From assembly GCA_039545275.1 (NCBI GenBank), contig BCHS01000004.1, forward strand, positions 759,078-823,077: a stretch of DNA of 64,000 nt, given 5' to 3'. The stretch comes from Pseudomicrostroma phylloplanum. Lineage: Eukaryota > Basidiomycota > Exobasidiomycetes > Microstromatales. The notes under the pieces were generated by a model. That model saw nothing but the letters and a program-made list of their open reading frames with translations. It was not told where the DNA came from and made no database searches. How positions within the stretch are numbered: position 1 is the first letter of the stretch; every line of letters begins with the position of its first letter. Positions 54,120-64,000 of the stretch are shown in pieces. The position numbers and the translations under genes are program-made.

Positions 54120-54545
54120 GGTTCCCGGGGACGAGTGACGGCGCAGGACTCGGCGTCGTGTGCAGTAGGTGGAGTGGATATGGATCTCGGCAGGAAGAAG
54201 TGGATTGATAATGTGTGAGCCGGCGACTGAAGCCGATTAGAATCCCTGTCTCGCCTTCCGATCCGACACCCGGCGGCGGAAGGGGATGAGCCGCGGCGGG
54301 GCGCGTGGCAGAAGCAGCAGCCTCTTCACTTCTTCACCTGGACGGAGGCAGACAATCCTTCCATCGTCTCTTCATACCATTTCCTCCTCGGTACCACCCT
54401 CGCCCCCTCGATGTGAGCTTCACCTCCTCGACGGCGAACCGTTCTCTGTCACATCTGAGTCGTTGCTCCCGTAGTATGCTACTCAGCTGCTATTCCTTCG
54501 GTGCTTCTTCCCTGTCACCACTGGCTTGATCGCCTCGCCAGCAAG
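54120..54545. promoter_or_regulatory. Divergent promoter region, HEM3 / TFA1
   Basis: 426 nt between divergent ATGs. CT-rich near the TFA1 start. No specific element identified. Confidence 0.5.
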
Positions 54546-55871
54546 ATGTCTTCCTCTGGCCCTCTGCGGTCACAGAAGCCTAGCGACACCGAGCTCATCT
54601 CGCGGCTCTACCGCCAAGTGCTCCGCGCATTCTACGACGACAAGTTCATCGTCCTCTTAGAACAGTTGTTGCGCTTCACAATTCTGCCGCAGGATGTGCT
54701 GGCTGCTCGGTTGGGCATCCACTCGAAGGACCTGCAAGTCCTGGCCTTGAGACTTGTCGATGACAAGATGCTCTGCTGCTTCAAGAGAAGTGAAAAGAGA
54801 GAAGAGCCTGAAGGAGACAGTGCTCGACGTTTCTTCAAAGGTGGCAGCGATCGCAATGGTGAGCGCAAGCACTTTCCCAGAAGCTATTACTACCTTCACC
54901 CTCCACTGTTCCTGGCATCTCTCAAGTACCGCCTGCACCACATGCGACTGCATCTCGATTCAACTCTATCTGCGGCCTCTGGCTACACTGCCTCCTTTGT
55001 GTGCCCTCGGTGCTCCTACTCGTACTCCACGTTGGACGTCGCTCATCTCCTCGACTTTTCTACAAACTCACTACGGTGCGAGCGACCCGGTTGCGGGGCC
55101 GAACTTGCGGAAGACGACGAAGGAGGCGAGGAAGATCGCAAAGGCAAGGAGCGTATGAGGAGATTCAACGAACAGTGCTCTACCTTTGTGCGAGGTCTGG
55201 AAGCACTCGAAGGCGTCAGGATCGAGGTCATTGACCCGGCCGACTTCCTGTCTGACACTGCCAACTATACCTGGTCCAAGCTGGACAAGTACACCGACAA
55301 CTCCTCGACCAAGGGTGAAGCTTTCCCTGACTACAATTCCCTGCCCAATGCCAAAGGTACTAGAGAGTACGTGGCCCCCAAGATCTCTTTAGCAGATGAA
55401 AACTCGGAAGAAGCTGCAAGGAGAATCAAGGAGGAAGAAGGTGAGAGGCAGAGGAAAGAGAATGCCATCCCAGAATGGCTCGGCAAGAGTACTGTCAGCG
55501 GAGAGGAGACTGCTCTCGGTGCAAGAGAGCGACGCGAGAGGGAAAGGAGGGAAGACGGTGGTTCCATCGGCTTCAATGGCGCAACTCAGACTATACCCGA
55601 AGGAGACGAAGAAGACGACTACTACAAGATGTACGAAGCGATGCAACAGCAGGCGCAGGCTCAAACTGCTGTTCCGAGTTCAGCCTCGACTCCCTCGACA
55701 AGCGCCGCTTCCAAGCGTCTTCGCTCTGAATCTCCCGTCAAGCCGGACGTCAAGACTGCCAGTGCCTCACCAGAGACGAAGAAGGTCAGACGAGGCGATG
55801 AAAGTGCTGCCATTGCAATTGACGACGAGGACGACGATGAAGACGACGAAGAATTCGAAGAGGTCGTCTGA
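54546..55871 (+). CDS. TFA1: TFIIE alpha subunit (large subunit), 441 aa
   Basis: Intronless. The first in-frame ATG is 54546 (MSSSGPLRSQ). A winged-helix domain spans about 15-80 (LYRQVLRAFYDDKFIVLLEQ, FTILPQDVLAARLGIHSKDL). FPRSYYYLHPPLFLASLKYR leads into the zinc ribbon with YSYSTLDVAHLLDF. Its cysteines are Cys153-x2-Cys156 and Cys178-x4-Cys183, the second pair (CERPGC) being two residues wider than the usual C-x2-C. The C-terminal half is charged and ends in a run of Asp/Glu with EFEEVV, like the acidic tail that binds TFIIH in other TFIIE alpha proteins. TFIIE recruits TFIIH and stabilises the open complex of RNA polymerase II. Identity rests on order of domains and family strings. Confidence 0.93.
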   Translation: MSSSGPLRSQKPSDTELISRLYRQVLRAFYDDKFIVLLEQLLRFTILPQDVLAARLGIHSKDLQVLALRLVDDKMLCCFKRSEKREEPEGDSARRFFKGGSDRNGERKHFPRSYYYLHPPLFLASLKYRLHHMRLHLDSTLSAASGYTASFVCPRCSYSYSTLDVAHLLDFSTNSLRCERPGCGAELAEDDEGGEEDRKGKERMRRFNEQCSTFVRGLEALEGVRIEVIDPADFLSDTANYTWSKLDKYTDNSSTKGEAFPDYNSLPNAKGTREYVAPKISLADENSEEAARRIKEEEGERQRKENAIPEWLGKSTVSGEETALGARERRERERREDGGSIGFNGATQTIPEGDEEDDYYKMYEAMQQQAQAQTAVPSSASTPSTSAASKRLRSESPVKPDVKTASASPETKKVRRGDESAAIAIDDEDDDEDDEEFEEVV

Positions 55872-56776
55872 CCTCCGACGACGTCGGACGACCAGGATGG
55901 CACTAGTCTGGACTATATAGTATGTAATTGTACCGTCACATGCACGATTTCCCGCTGCGCACCGTGCAAGGCGCGCGACCTTGCGGCTACGATGTGACCG
56001 TAGCGATGTGAGTGGTGAGTTGAGCTTCCCATGAGAGCCAGTTGATCCAGCTGTGCTGCCCTCGTCAGAGCCGCTGTCCTTGTGGCATGGCACGAAGCAA
56101 GGGAGCAGCCAGAGGATCAAGGCGCGTATGACTTTCGATTCCCTACGCCGGATATCACACCATCCCGACTATGGTCTGCCCCTGCCCCTGGCCTTCGGCC
56201 TAGATACGCCGCCCTGCCCCACCCCTCTTCGAGCTCATTCCGTCACCGTCATCCCGGCCTTTCCCCGTTCCCATCCACCACACAATGCTTCCCACTACTA
56301 GAGTCACTTCACCTTCTCATCTCTTCCTTGAAGACAACGAAGCGCTCGTGGGAAGCTAGATCATTCTCCCACTGCAATGCAATGACGCACTCTGAAGGAA
56401 TCTCTGTTTCCCTCTTCTCTCCTTCTCTATTGAGATTCTTCCCGACAGGGTCGTATCTTAGGAGAGGGAGAGACGGAGGGGGATGGGGCTTTCTCTCTTA
56501 CCCTTTGATCTTGCTTCGGCCTTCTTTTGGGAGGTTGGAGTAGGGAGGAGGAGGGGAGAGCTTGAGAGGGAGGTTGTTGTTGTTTGCGGACATCTTTCGA
56601 ATATGTTGTCAATGTGAAGGCTATGGAGAATAGAACGAACGGCATTGTGTCGAGGAGCGAGAAGTACGGTGAAAGAGACGGGCAATACAATGTCATTACA
56701 TTGATCGATACGTGTGCATGAAGGCAACCGAGACAGACGCCCACGACGACCTCTCTCCTCTTGCATCGCATCCATC
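55872..56776. other. Convergent 3' interval, TFA1 / DPB2
   Basis: 905 nt between the two stops. The minus-strand ORFs here continue out of DPB2's last exon in wrong frames. I see no gene; it may hold long 3' UTRs. Confidence 0.5.
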
Positions 56777-59014
56777 CTACCCCCTGGGCAACTCGCTCCT
56801 CTCCCCCCTCCCGGAGGGGTAGTACGACAACCAACCTGCGCCCGCTCCCACTCCATCGCCGTTCGCTGAGGTGGAAGTGGTAGTACTGAGGAATGACCCG
56901 GGATTGAGCACGTGACACCCTTCGTAGGTGAGTTCGTAGTGCTCGGAGGAGTCTGCTAAGATGAGCTGTGGGCGAGGCAGGAGGTAGGTCAGGTCAGACT
57001 AGATCGATCTATCAAGAGGTCCAGGGTGGAGAGCAAGACTTACTGCGCTTGGCATTGGGTAGAGACGAAGAGTATGGTCAAACTCCCATAGCACGGGTCG
57101 CGCTTGTTGTGTAAGCGGCGAGAGGTGCGACTGGTCCAGTAGCGTTGAGACGAGCTGCGATCAGGATATGAGAGATGGTTGATCAGCAAAAGATGCTAGA
57201 TCTTCTTGCCCACCTGCCTACATGACTCACGAATTTCTTCATGCCTCCCTCCTTTGGGTCCTTCGCCTCGCCAATCGAGACGCTGTTCCTCCTCATGCGA
57301 TCCAGCACCTCGTCCCTAGAGATCACCACGTCTTTGCCCCAAAAGCGTACTCGACATGGGTTGGACCCAAACACCACCCTCGCTCTGGTTCTCTCCAGTG
57401 AGAGGTTCATCTTCGAGGAAAGACGCTGCAGAAACGGTTCTGTCAACAAGGGTGGGAGTGGCTGACGGGGCAGGAGCGAGGTGGAGTAGGGGTCCGTTGG
57501 TCCAGGGATGAAGAGGAAGGTGGAAGTCTGCAGAAGGGTGGGAAACGAGGAGATGACATCCGAGAGGGAGTTGAAGGCGTCTGCGGGAGGCGTGAAGGGA
57601 TTCTGATGAGCATCAACAGTGCTTTGACGTTACATTTTGCGAATCTACTGCTCACCTGCGTAGCTCGAGAGGCCTCCGTCCGCTTTTCTCCTCCCTTCTT
57701 CGCTCAGGAAGTTGCCACAGAGGACGATGAGAAAGGGTACAAAGCTAGCATCAATGTAGCCTTGCAGTACTGCACGCAAAGAATGCAATGTACTCGGGAC
57801 GTCCAGGTGAAGATCCGACAGGACGATGAAAGACAAGTCCGGATGGTGGGCTTGCAGCGAGACAGAGAGGGCAGCCTAGCGATGGGTCGGGACGCGTCAG
57901 TATCTATCTCGGACGATAGAACATAGCTCGGTCACTCACCTCCTCTTTTGCCGACACGACTCCCTTTCCTGACCAGTCAATGTGGCCATACATATCCCTT
58001 GCTCTCTTCCTGACCTCACTCGGAGGATGTCCAATAGCATTGACGAAGAGCTTCTCGCCCTCTCCCTCATCAGCATAGCGTCCCTCTACCAAGACCAAAG
58101 ACCCCAGCGTGAAAATTCCCTCTCCAGGTATCGCGCTGGACATATCCAGCTCTACTCGTCCGTCTTCGTCCTCTAGACACAGCCTGCCATCCGACGTAGT
58201 GGTCAGGAGACCGAAAAGGAGGAAGCGGCCGTTGGGTCTACCCAGCAGATTCGAAGTCGAAGTCAGCTTCATCCAGGTGTTCTCTGAGCCTCGCGAGCGC
58301 GAAATCCCCGGTAGAGGCGGACAAAAGTTCTCGTTACGGAGAACGAGTGCCCTTAGGGCTTGTAACCGCTGACGTATGGCCAGAGGCTTGGAGAGGGGAG
58401 GTGGAAGGACGGAGGGTCGATTGGGCAGCCTGTTAAGAGCAGGCAGAATGGTCAGCTCGAGCGTCGAGTAGAAGCCGATTCCCTCATTCAGCATGGATGT
58501 CTACTTACTTCACAAAAGTCTTGGCTACGGCATCCCATTCAACTCTTGGCAGATCGAAGGAGTCTATGATATCGAAATACTTCGACGGGGGCGGAGCCTC
58601 CTCATCGGGGAGCATGTGGTACGTACTTGGCGCCTGATCTGCAGTAGTACTATCTGCTATACCTCCAGCTGAGGTCGACGACGAGCCTTCCGCGACCAGC
58701 TGCGAATAGACGTGCGCTAGCTGCTTTGCAGTGATCATGCTGCTACCCCTTCCGGCATCCTCCATGACGCCGAGGTCCAGACATCCCCGGGCCAACATCT
58801 CGATGGCCTCTCTTTGAGCATCTTCGTCTTCTGTACCCGGAATTGCGTCTAGTAAGCTGTGGTCCGCGAGTGTCTGTCCGATGAAGGAGAGAGATGAGGC
58901 GTGCAGCTGGAGGGAGTACTTCTTCGTGAAGGTCTGCAAGATGAGGCGCCGCACGGCTGGGGAGAGGGTGGGAGCCGCAGACATAGACGAAGAAGAAGCA
59001 ACGGCGGCCGGCAT
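56777..59014 (-). CDS. DPB2: DNA polymerase epsilon subunit B, 621 aa
   Basis: Six exons: 58509-59014, 57940-58429, 57656-57875, 57231-57580, 57044-57154, 56777-56965; introns of 64-79 nt, all GT-AG. The N-terminal helical domain ([20 protein letters not shown]) contacts the CMG helicase in yeast. It is followed by the OB fold ([30 protein letters not shown]) and the inactive phosphodiesterase fold [70 protein letters not shown] and [10 protein letters not shown]. It ends [18 protein letters not shown]. The protein is the second, non-catalytic subunit of the leading-strand polymerase and is essential in yeast. Exon 3 needs the acceptor before AALSVSL and exon 4 the one before DAFNSL to keep frame. 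Confidence 0.94.
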
Positions 59015-59326
59015 GGCAGCTAAGCGTCAGAGAGCAGCTCCGAGAACGAGGGCGGTAGTGTGAGCACCCGATGCTGACCGTCTGGATATGAAAGAGGCCA
59101 AGGTGTTAATCTGCCAAGGCGCGTGGAACAGGACGCGGTCATTACGCTTCTGGGCGTGAGGACGCGGGGCGGAGCTGCAAACGACCAGGCCCAGGCTCCG
59201 ATCCGGTCTGGAGAGGGCGGGGCTCTGGCTTGGCTCCTTCCTGTTCTTCCGTACAGCGACCGTTCGCAAGCCCTTCAATCTCCCTACATCGCCTGCTGAG
59301 ATTGCAGTGCGAGCTACTAAGCCGTC
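59015..59326. promoter_or_regulatory. Divergent promoter region, DPB2 / RBM5-10-like gene
   Basis: 312 nt, the shortest divergent interval in the window. It must serve both genes. No clear element identified. Confidence 0.55.
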
Positions 59327-62300
59327 ATGAATGGTCAAAATCCCTACGGATACGGCTATGCCCCGTCCCCAGGTCGGCCGCCACCTCAGCCTTCTCCCTA
59401 TGCCTCGGGGCCCAACCGCCCGCCGCCTCAGCAGCAGCAGCACTACCAGCAGCCACCTCCCATGCAACCAGGCCACAGCACCGGTGCTAATCCCTACAGC
59501 TACCCCGGTAGCCAGAATCCGTACGCGCCACAGAATTCCGCGAACCCTCCGCCTCCATCTCCATCTCCATACCCTTATTCTCCTGCAACGCCGTCTGCTC
59601 AATATCCCCCTCAGTCTTCCGCTCCGTATGACAGTCAGCAGCAGCAGAGCCCTTACCAGGGCGGGCCCAGCGGCTACTCACCATTGGCAGGACCTTCGCG
59701 TCCACAGATACCCCAGCATAGCCCGCTGGGGCCGTCTCACACCCAGGCATATGGAGGCGTCCGAAATCAACAGTACCAGCCACCTCAGTCGCAGCAGAAC
59801 TACAGCCTTCCTTTTGCCCGCCCTCCGCCGCAGAATGCTTCGTCCTCATCATACCCCACAGACGGCGCCTATGATCCTCGCGCTCCTCAAAATACTGCAG
59901 GAAATGGAGCAAGTGGCGGCAGTGACAGTAGCGAAGATGCCGCCATGAGGGCGTACATGGCCCGATCTCGACCGAGACCTCCTCCTACCTCTGTTCATCC
60001 TCCCGCATCAGATCCGCGCTCGGCCAATGTTCCCGGTATGGTCTCTACTTTGAGCTCGCAGTCGAATGGCGGCGCTTACGACGGCTATCCGTCCACCCCG
60101 TATGTTGCACCAGTAGGTCGTCCTCTTTCCGGACCTCCCCCTGGCACAGACGTGAGAGGTGCAGGGAATGACTTCCGTACAGAGGCTGAGAAGGCTGCGT
60201 CCGCTTGGCGGGACAGACAGCAGCCCGCCCGCCCCTTGGCCAGTAGTCAGCCCTCATTTCAGCCTTCCCCTACCCAGACAGGGCCTTTCCCGGTGAGTAC
60301 AGCTTCTCCATAGATGCAAAGACGCTCGGCTACTTGACAAATCGTCGCGTCGAAATCACGTCAACGAACGATGCTGACGCTCCAGTGTGATGACGTCCCT
60401 TGCCATACCCTGACGTGCTCAGCCTCAGTCTGCGAACCGTCCACCACCACCTGCAGGCTACCACTATTCCTACACTGCTCCTCAAAGACCGCAGCCTCCT
60501 TCATCTCAGACATCGCTTGGGCGGCCGACGTTGCCATTCGTGGACCACCCCTCGCAGCCGAATACCCCGACATCTCAGCCTTCCCGCAGCATTCAGGCTC
60601 GTCCTCCACCATTCCCAGCTCGTCCTATGCCCCCGTCGACTTTGCCAGCACGCCCTCCCTCCTCCGCTGGGTGGGCGGACAGGAGAAATCCTTCTGATCC
60701 GAGCCAGACGCAACCGGGTCGTCGGGGCCAGAAGGAGGCCGCTGCAATTGGCGGCCCTCCTCAACCTCACGGTCGTCTCCCTCTCCCACCTCAACGAATG
60801 GTTGCTGGACGTGCCTCTCCACCAAGTGGTGCTAGGGCACGCGCACCAATTCCTGCCCGCCCTGTCAGCACCAGGAGCCGGTCGCCTCCTTCGCGCCGCA
60901 AGTCAGACTCCCGGACGCCAACGCCAACGCCAGACCCGCTACAGGAAGTCTTCCTCGTCGGTCTGGATCCGGACGTGACGCCAGACCAGCTGCATGAGAT
61001 GATCGACAAGCTTTGCTCCTCCTCTGACCTCACGACAGCGGATGAAGTGCTACTGCTGAGAGACCGGACGACACGCGTGCTCAATGGGCGCGCTATTGCC
61101 ACTTTTCCGAGGATCGCAGATGCCATTCGCTTTGCCAATGCTCATGGACCGTGGATCGAAGATGTGGAGAGATTCTTCGGTCCACCGCCTAAGGCGGACG
61201 ACGAGGCGAGTGGTGACGGGAGGAAGAGGATACGCGTCAATCATGGAGGCAATGCCTCCGATGACGGCGACGAAAAGGCCAAAGCGACGGCAGCCGGCAT
61301 CAAGACAGAGGAGGCCGGAGCAGTTAAAGCTGCCGATATGCAAAGTGACGGTATCAAGCGGGAGGACGATGGAGAAGGAGCTGTGGACGTTACAGAGCCC
61401 CCCACTACAGACACAACGGTGCCACCTTCGGCTACGATTGAATCGCCGAGCGCCAGCTCGGACGACCATACAGGTGCAGCACCTGAAAGTCAAGACGTAG
61501 CTCAGGATGGCCTTGATCTCGACCACACTGAGACTCTGGTCGAGAAGGAGACACATGGTGAGCCGACCGCTCGGGCCTCGAGTGCGACGGACGCATCAGA
61601 CTCAGCAGGTCAGCCTCAGGACAACAAGGATCCGGATGGCAGCAATGCTCTTGCGCCGAGTGCTGAGGTCGGCGATACCGCAATGCCTCCAGACGAGGCC
61701 ATCGTTGTCGATGATGCTGCTACCGAAGCTGTGACTGCGCCATCTGACGACGCTACTGGCGCCCCTCCGAGCGAAGTGTCGGTCAATGTCCCTGCCGTAC
61801 AAGGCAGTGGCAAGCAAGAGCCATCGCCGACTCCGACGGAAGCTGAGCCGTCTTCTACGGTAGCGCCTCTGCTCGGCGAAGGCGAGAAGAGGACGTCGCA
61901 GCTCCTTTCGAACAAGAAAGTGGCTTTGAACATCGCCAATTGGACGAAGAAGCAGGAGGAGCTTCACAGCTCGCTACCGAGTTCTGCCACAAGTGCCGCG
62001 TTGGGCTCTCTACCAGACGAAGAGCAACAGGATCCTGGTCAGGAGACTGTCCCCGGCTCTTCAGCCGACCTCATCAAGGAAGGGACTCCACCAGCAGATG
62101 TAGACGTTGACTTCTTCTCGGATCGGACGGCCCTATGCTGCTACCTCTGCGGACGCAAGTTCAAAACGATGGACGTGCTCAACCGTCACCCACGGGAGTC
62201 AAAGCTTCACAGCGCCAATCTTCTCGAGGTAGACAAGCGTCGTAGCGGTGGCGAAGCTGTTCGAAAGGCGAAAGCAGCGACGACACCAGCAGGCATGAAA

Positions 62301-62807
62301 CGCAAAGCAGGCCCATCTGGCTTCGTGCCCGTTCAAAACAGCTCTGCCAACGATAGTGGTGAGGCTCCAGGCGAAACAAAGTACCGCGATCGAGCTCTAG
62401 AACGTCGTGCCGTCTTCGGCTCTGAGAATCCTGCACCGGCGAACAAGAAGGCCAAGGGCACCCGTTCTTTCGAGGGCCCGGCTGCTCCTCCTCCTACTCC
62501 AGCCCCTCGTGGGGTGGAAGAAAAGATCGAAGAGGACAATGTGGGTAATAAGATGCTCCAGATGATGGGATGGAGCGAGGGCGAGGTACTAGGTAACACA
62601 GGTGGCGGGCTTGACAAGCCAATCGAGGCGGTCATGTACGCCAAGGGCGCGGGGCTGGGGGCTGGCAGTGCTGGCAAGAGCATCGGTGGCCCAGACGCGG
62701 CGGGCAGCACCCCGGGGTGGAAGGCAAGACTTGATCAGGCGAGAGATGGAAGGATGTCACGATACGAAGAATATCAAAGCGGAGGCAAGGAAGAAGGATC
62801 ATCGTGA
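59327..62807 (+). CDS. RRM, zinc-finger and G-patch splicing-type protein (RBM5/RBM10-like), 1116 aa
   Basis: Exons: 59327-60292 and 60423-62807, 130-nt intron; an acceptor 6 nt further on is equally good. Residues 1-480 are Pro/Gln/Tyr/Ser-rich. An RRM-like domain at about 497-563 has EVFLVGLDPDVTPDQLHEMI, with NGRAIATFPRIADAIRFANA as its second half. After an acidic linker of about 330 residues come a zinc finger CYLCGRKFKTMDVLNRHPRE (about 895-918), the conserved KYRDRALERRAVFG segment and a G-patch with MLQMMGWSEGEVLGNTGGGL (about 1028-1068). The order RRM, C2H2-like finger, RDRAxERR, G-patch is that of RBM5, RBM6 and RBM10, which regulate early spliceosomes (A complex). No OCRE domain is visible to me. 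Confidence 0.85.
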
Positions 62808-63110
62808 CCTGAGCGAGGCAATTCAATTCCTGCGTTCAGTGTCGCCGATCATGAGCATCACACCAATCTGTACCGCGTGCGTGTGTGTGAGTGAGAGGTC
62901 CCTGGCCGGCCGGCCCCCACGCCCGCGTGTGTGTGCCACGCGCGGCTGGGCCTCAAGATTTCAGCTCTTTCCGCTCCGTCCTGAACTTCTTCCTACGCCT
63001 GCAGTCCGTCCGTATTTCCACTCGTACAGGCACCTCGCACCTCTTCCTACGCCTCGTACCAGAAGTGTCCTTTGCCTCTTTCTCCTATCTGGTCCGTATA
63101 CTCACACGAG
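62808..63110. promoter_or_regulatory. Upstream region of UTP15
   Basis: 303 nt. Contains a GTGTG/CCGG low-complexity tract (listed separately) and a CT-rich run before the ATG. Confidence 0.5.
62874..62945. repeat. GTGTG / CCGG low-complexity tract
   Basis: GCGTGTGTGTGAGTGAG, then CCTGGCCGGCCGG, then GTGTGTGTGCC within 72 nt. Composition resembles the other upstream repeats in this window. Confidence 0.8.
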
Positions 63111-64000
63111 ATGGAGTATCAGCCCGTTCAAGCCCTTCCCGAGCCCATTCTCGGGCAGGCTCAGGCAGGCCCATCCTCCGAGTCCCTCTACTGGCGCCGG
63201 TTCCGCAACCCCACCTTCATCAAAGAGTTCGCTCCCATCTCGCACATCGCCTTTGTCCCCTCTCCCAATGCCTTTACCACTGCAGCCCTCGAATCCTCGA
63301 GTAGCAATGTCAATGCTAAAGGCAATAGCATTACAGCTCCTGCAGACGGGACGGCTCTCAAGCCTTCTTCTGCTGGGTTTGGGACTACCTCCCAAGCGAG
63401 GGCTCGCTTTGCTGTGACGACGGGACCGAGGGTGCAGATCTACTCGGCGCGGACGAACAAGGTGTTGAAGACGATCACGAGATTCTCGGATGTGGCGAGA
63501 AGTGCGGAGATGAGGGCGGATGGGCGGTTGATTGTTGCTGGTGATGACTCGGGCAAGGTCCAGGTGAGTTGGGGCATGACTGGAGCTGAATGGTGAAGCA
63601 AGTGAAGGTCAATGGCTGAGTGAGCCAACTTGCTCTGCTTCCACGACTGTTTTTAGATCTTCGATATAAACTCTAGAGCAATTCTGCGGAGCTTCTCCGC
63701 CCACCGGCTACCTACACATGTCACCCACTTCTCTCCACACCCCACCACGATCCTTTCCGCCTCGGACGATACCACGGTCAAGCTGCACGATATCCCAACT
63801 TCGACTACGACTCACACTTTTTCAAACCACACAGACTACGTCCGTACAGCCCTCGTGTCACCAGACAACCCCTCATTGGTCCTCTCGGGATCGTACGACC
63901 AGACGGTCAGGCTATGGGACTCGAGAGTGAGCGAGAATGGAGGCGAGGTGATGCGTATGAAGCATGGCGCTGCCGTAGAGAGCACTCTCATCTTTCCCAC
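63111..64000 (+). CDS. UTP15: U3 snoRNP protein UTP15, 5' part (cut by the right edge)
   Basis: Exons: 63111-63563 and 63657 to the end of the window; 93-nt intron joining SGKVQ|IFDINSRAILRSF. The first ATG gives MEYQPVQALPEP. YWRRFRNPTFIKEFAPISHI is a typical Utp15 start. WD40 blades follow: ARFAVTTGPRVQIYSARTNK, LIVAGDDSGKVQ, AHRLPTHVTHFSPHPTTILS, ASDDTTVKLHDI, HTDYVRTALVSPDNPSLVLS and SYDQTVRLWD. Utp15 is part of the t-UTP (UTP-A) subcomplex of the small-subunit processome in the nucleolus and links rDNA transcription to 18S rRNA processing. About 265 residues are visible; the remaining blades and the C-terminal UTP15 domain lie beyond the window. Confidence 0.93.

Overview
This is nuclear DNA from a GC-rich filamentous or dimorphic fungus, almost certainly a basidiomycete. 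The gene set is purely eukaryotic (AP-1 beta adaptin, Mediator, TFIIE, DNA polymerase epsilon B subunit, U3 snoRNP, NDR kinase). The introns are short GT-AG introns: I placed 32, 31 of them 64-147 nt long and one of 280 nt. Many proteins carry very long serine-, glycine- or proline-rich disordered arms, and some long genes have no intron (for example a 5.4 kb exchange factor). That combination suggests Ustilaginomycotina (smuts and relatives), but the lineage is inference from style, not a sequence match.

Layout, left to right. A single-pass membrane protein (466-1692, +) faces a fragment of a minus-strand gene at the left edge. A minus-strand block follows: DNA topoisomerase III with two GRF and two CCHC zinc fingers (2013-5894), an LAT-family amino-acid transporter (6292-8718), a KNR4/SMI1-like cell-wall regulator (9187-11379) and a PAP2-type lipid phosphatase (12563-13677). 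Next on the plus strand come an LSH/HELLS-type SNF2 ATPase (14199-17186), an EFA6/Yel1-like Sec7-PH ARF exchange factor (17816-23215), AP-1 beta adaptin (23952-26614), a Mid2-like membrane protein (27547-29256), an NDR-family kinase (30209-33709) and pyrroline-5-carboxylate reductase (34031-35060).

The right half alternates strands: an ATX1 copper chaperone (-), a NUDT19-like Nudix hydrolase (+), casein kinase 2 alpha (-), Mediator MED7 (+), a WD40/DUF2415-like protein (-), an SNT2 chromatin reader (+), porphobilinogen deaminase (-), TFIIE alpha (+), DNA polymerase epsilon subunit B (-), an RRM/zinc-finger/G-patch splicing factor (+) and the 5' part of UTP15 (+, cut by the right edge).

The genes are mostly housekeeping and do not form an operon, a biosynthetic cluster or a mobile island. 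I see no transposon, tRNA, rRNA or CRISPR. Several gene pairs are divergent over 0.3-0.7 kb and probably share promoter regions. I found no convincing new multigene system. The most unusual signals are protein-architecture oddities (porphobilinogen deaminase with large inserts, TFIIE alpha with an altered zinc ribbon, topoisomerase III with a stop-free 69-nt intron, two membrane proteins sharing an odd N-terminus) and GT/CCTG-type repeats recurring in upstream regions. Exon borders were placed by eye from splice consensus, reading frame and family conservation.
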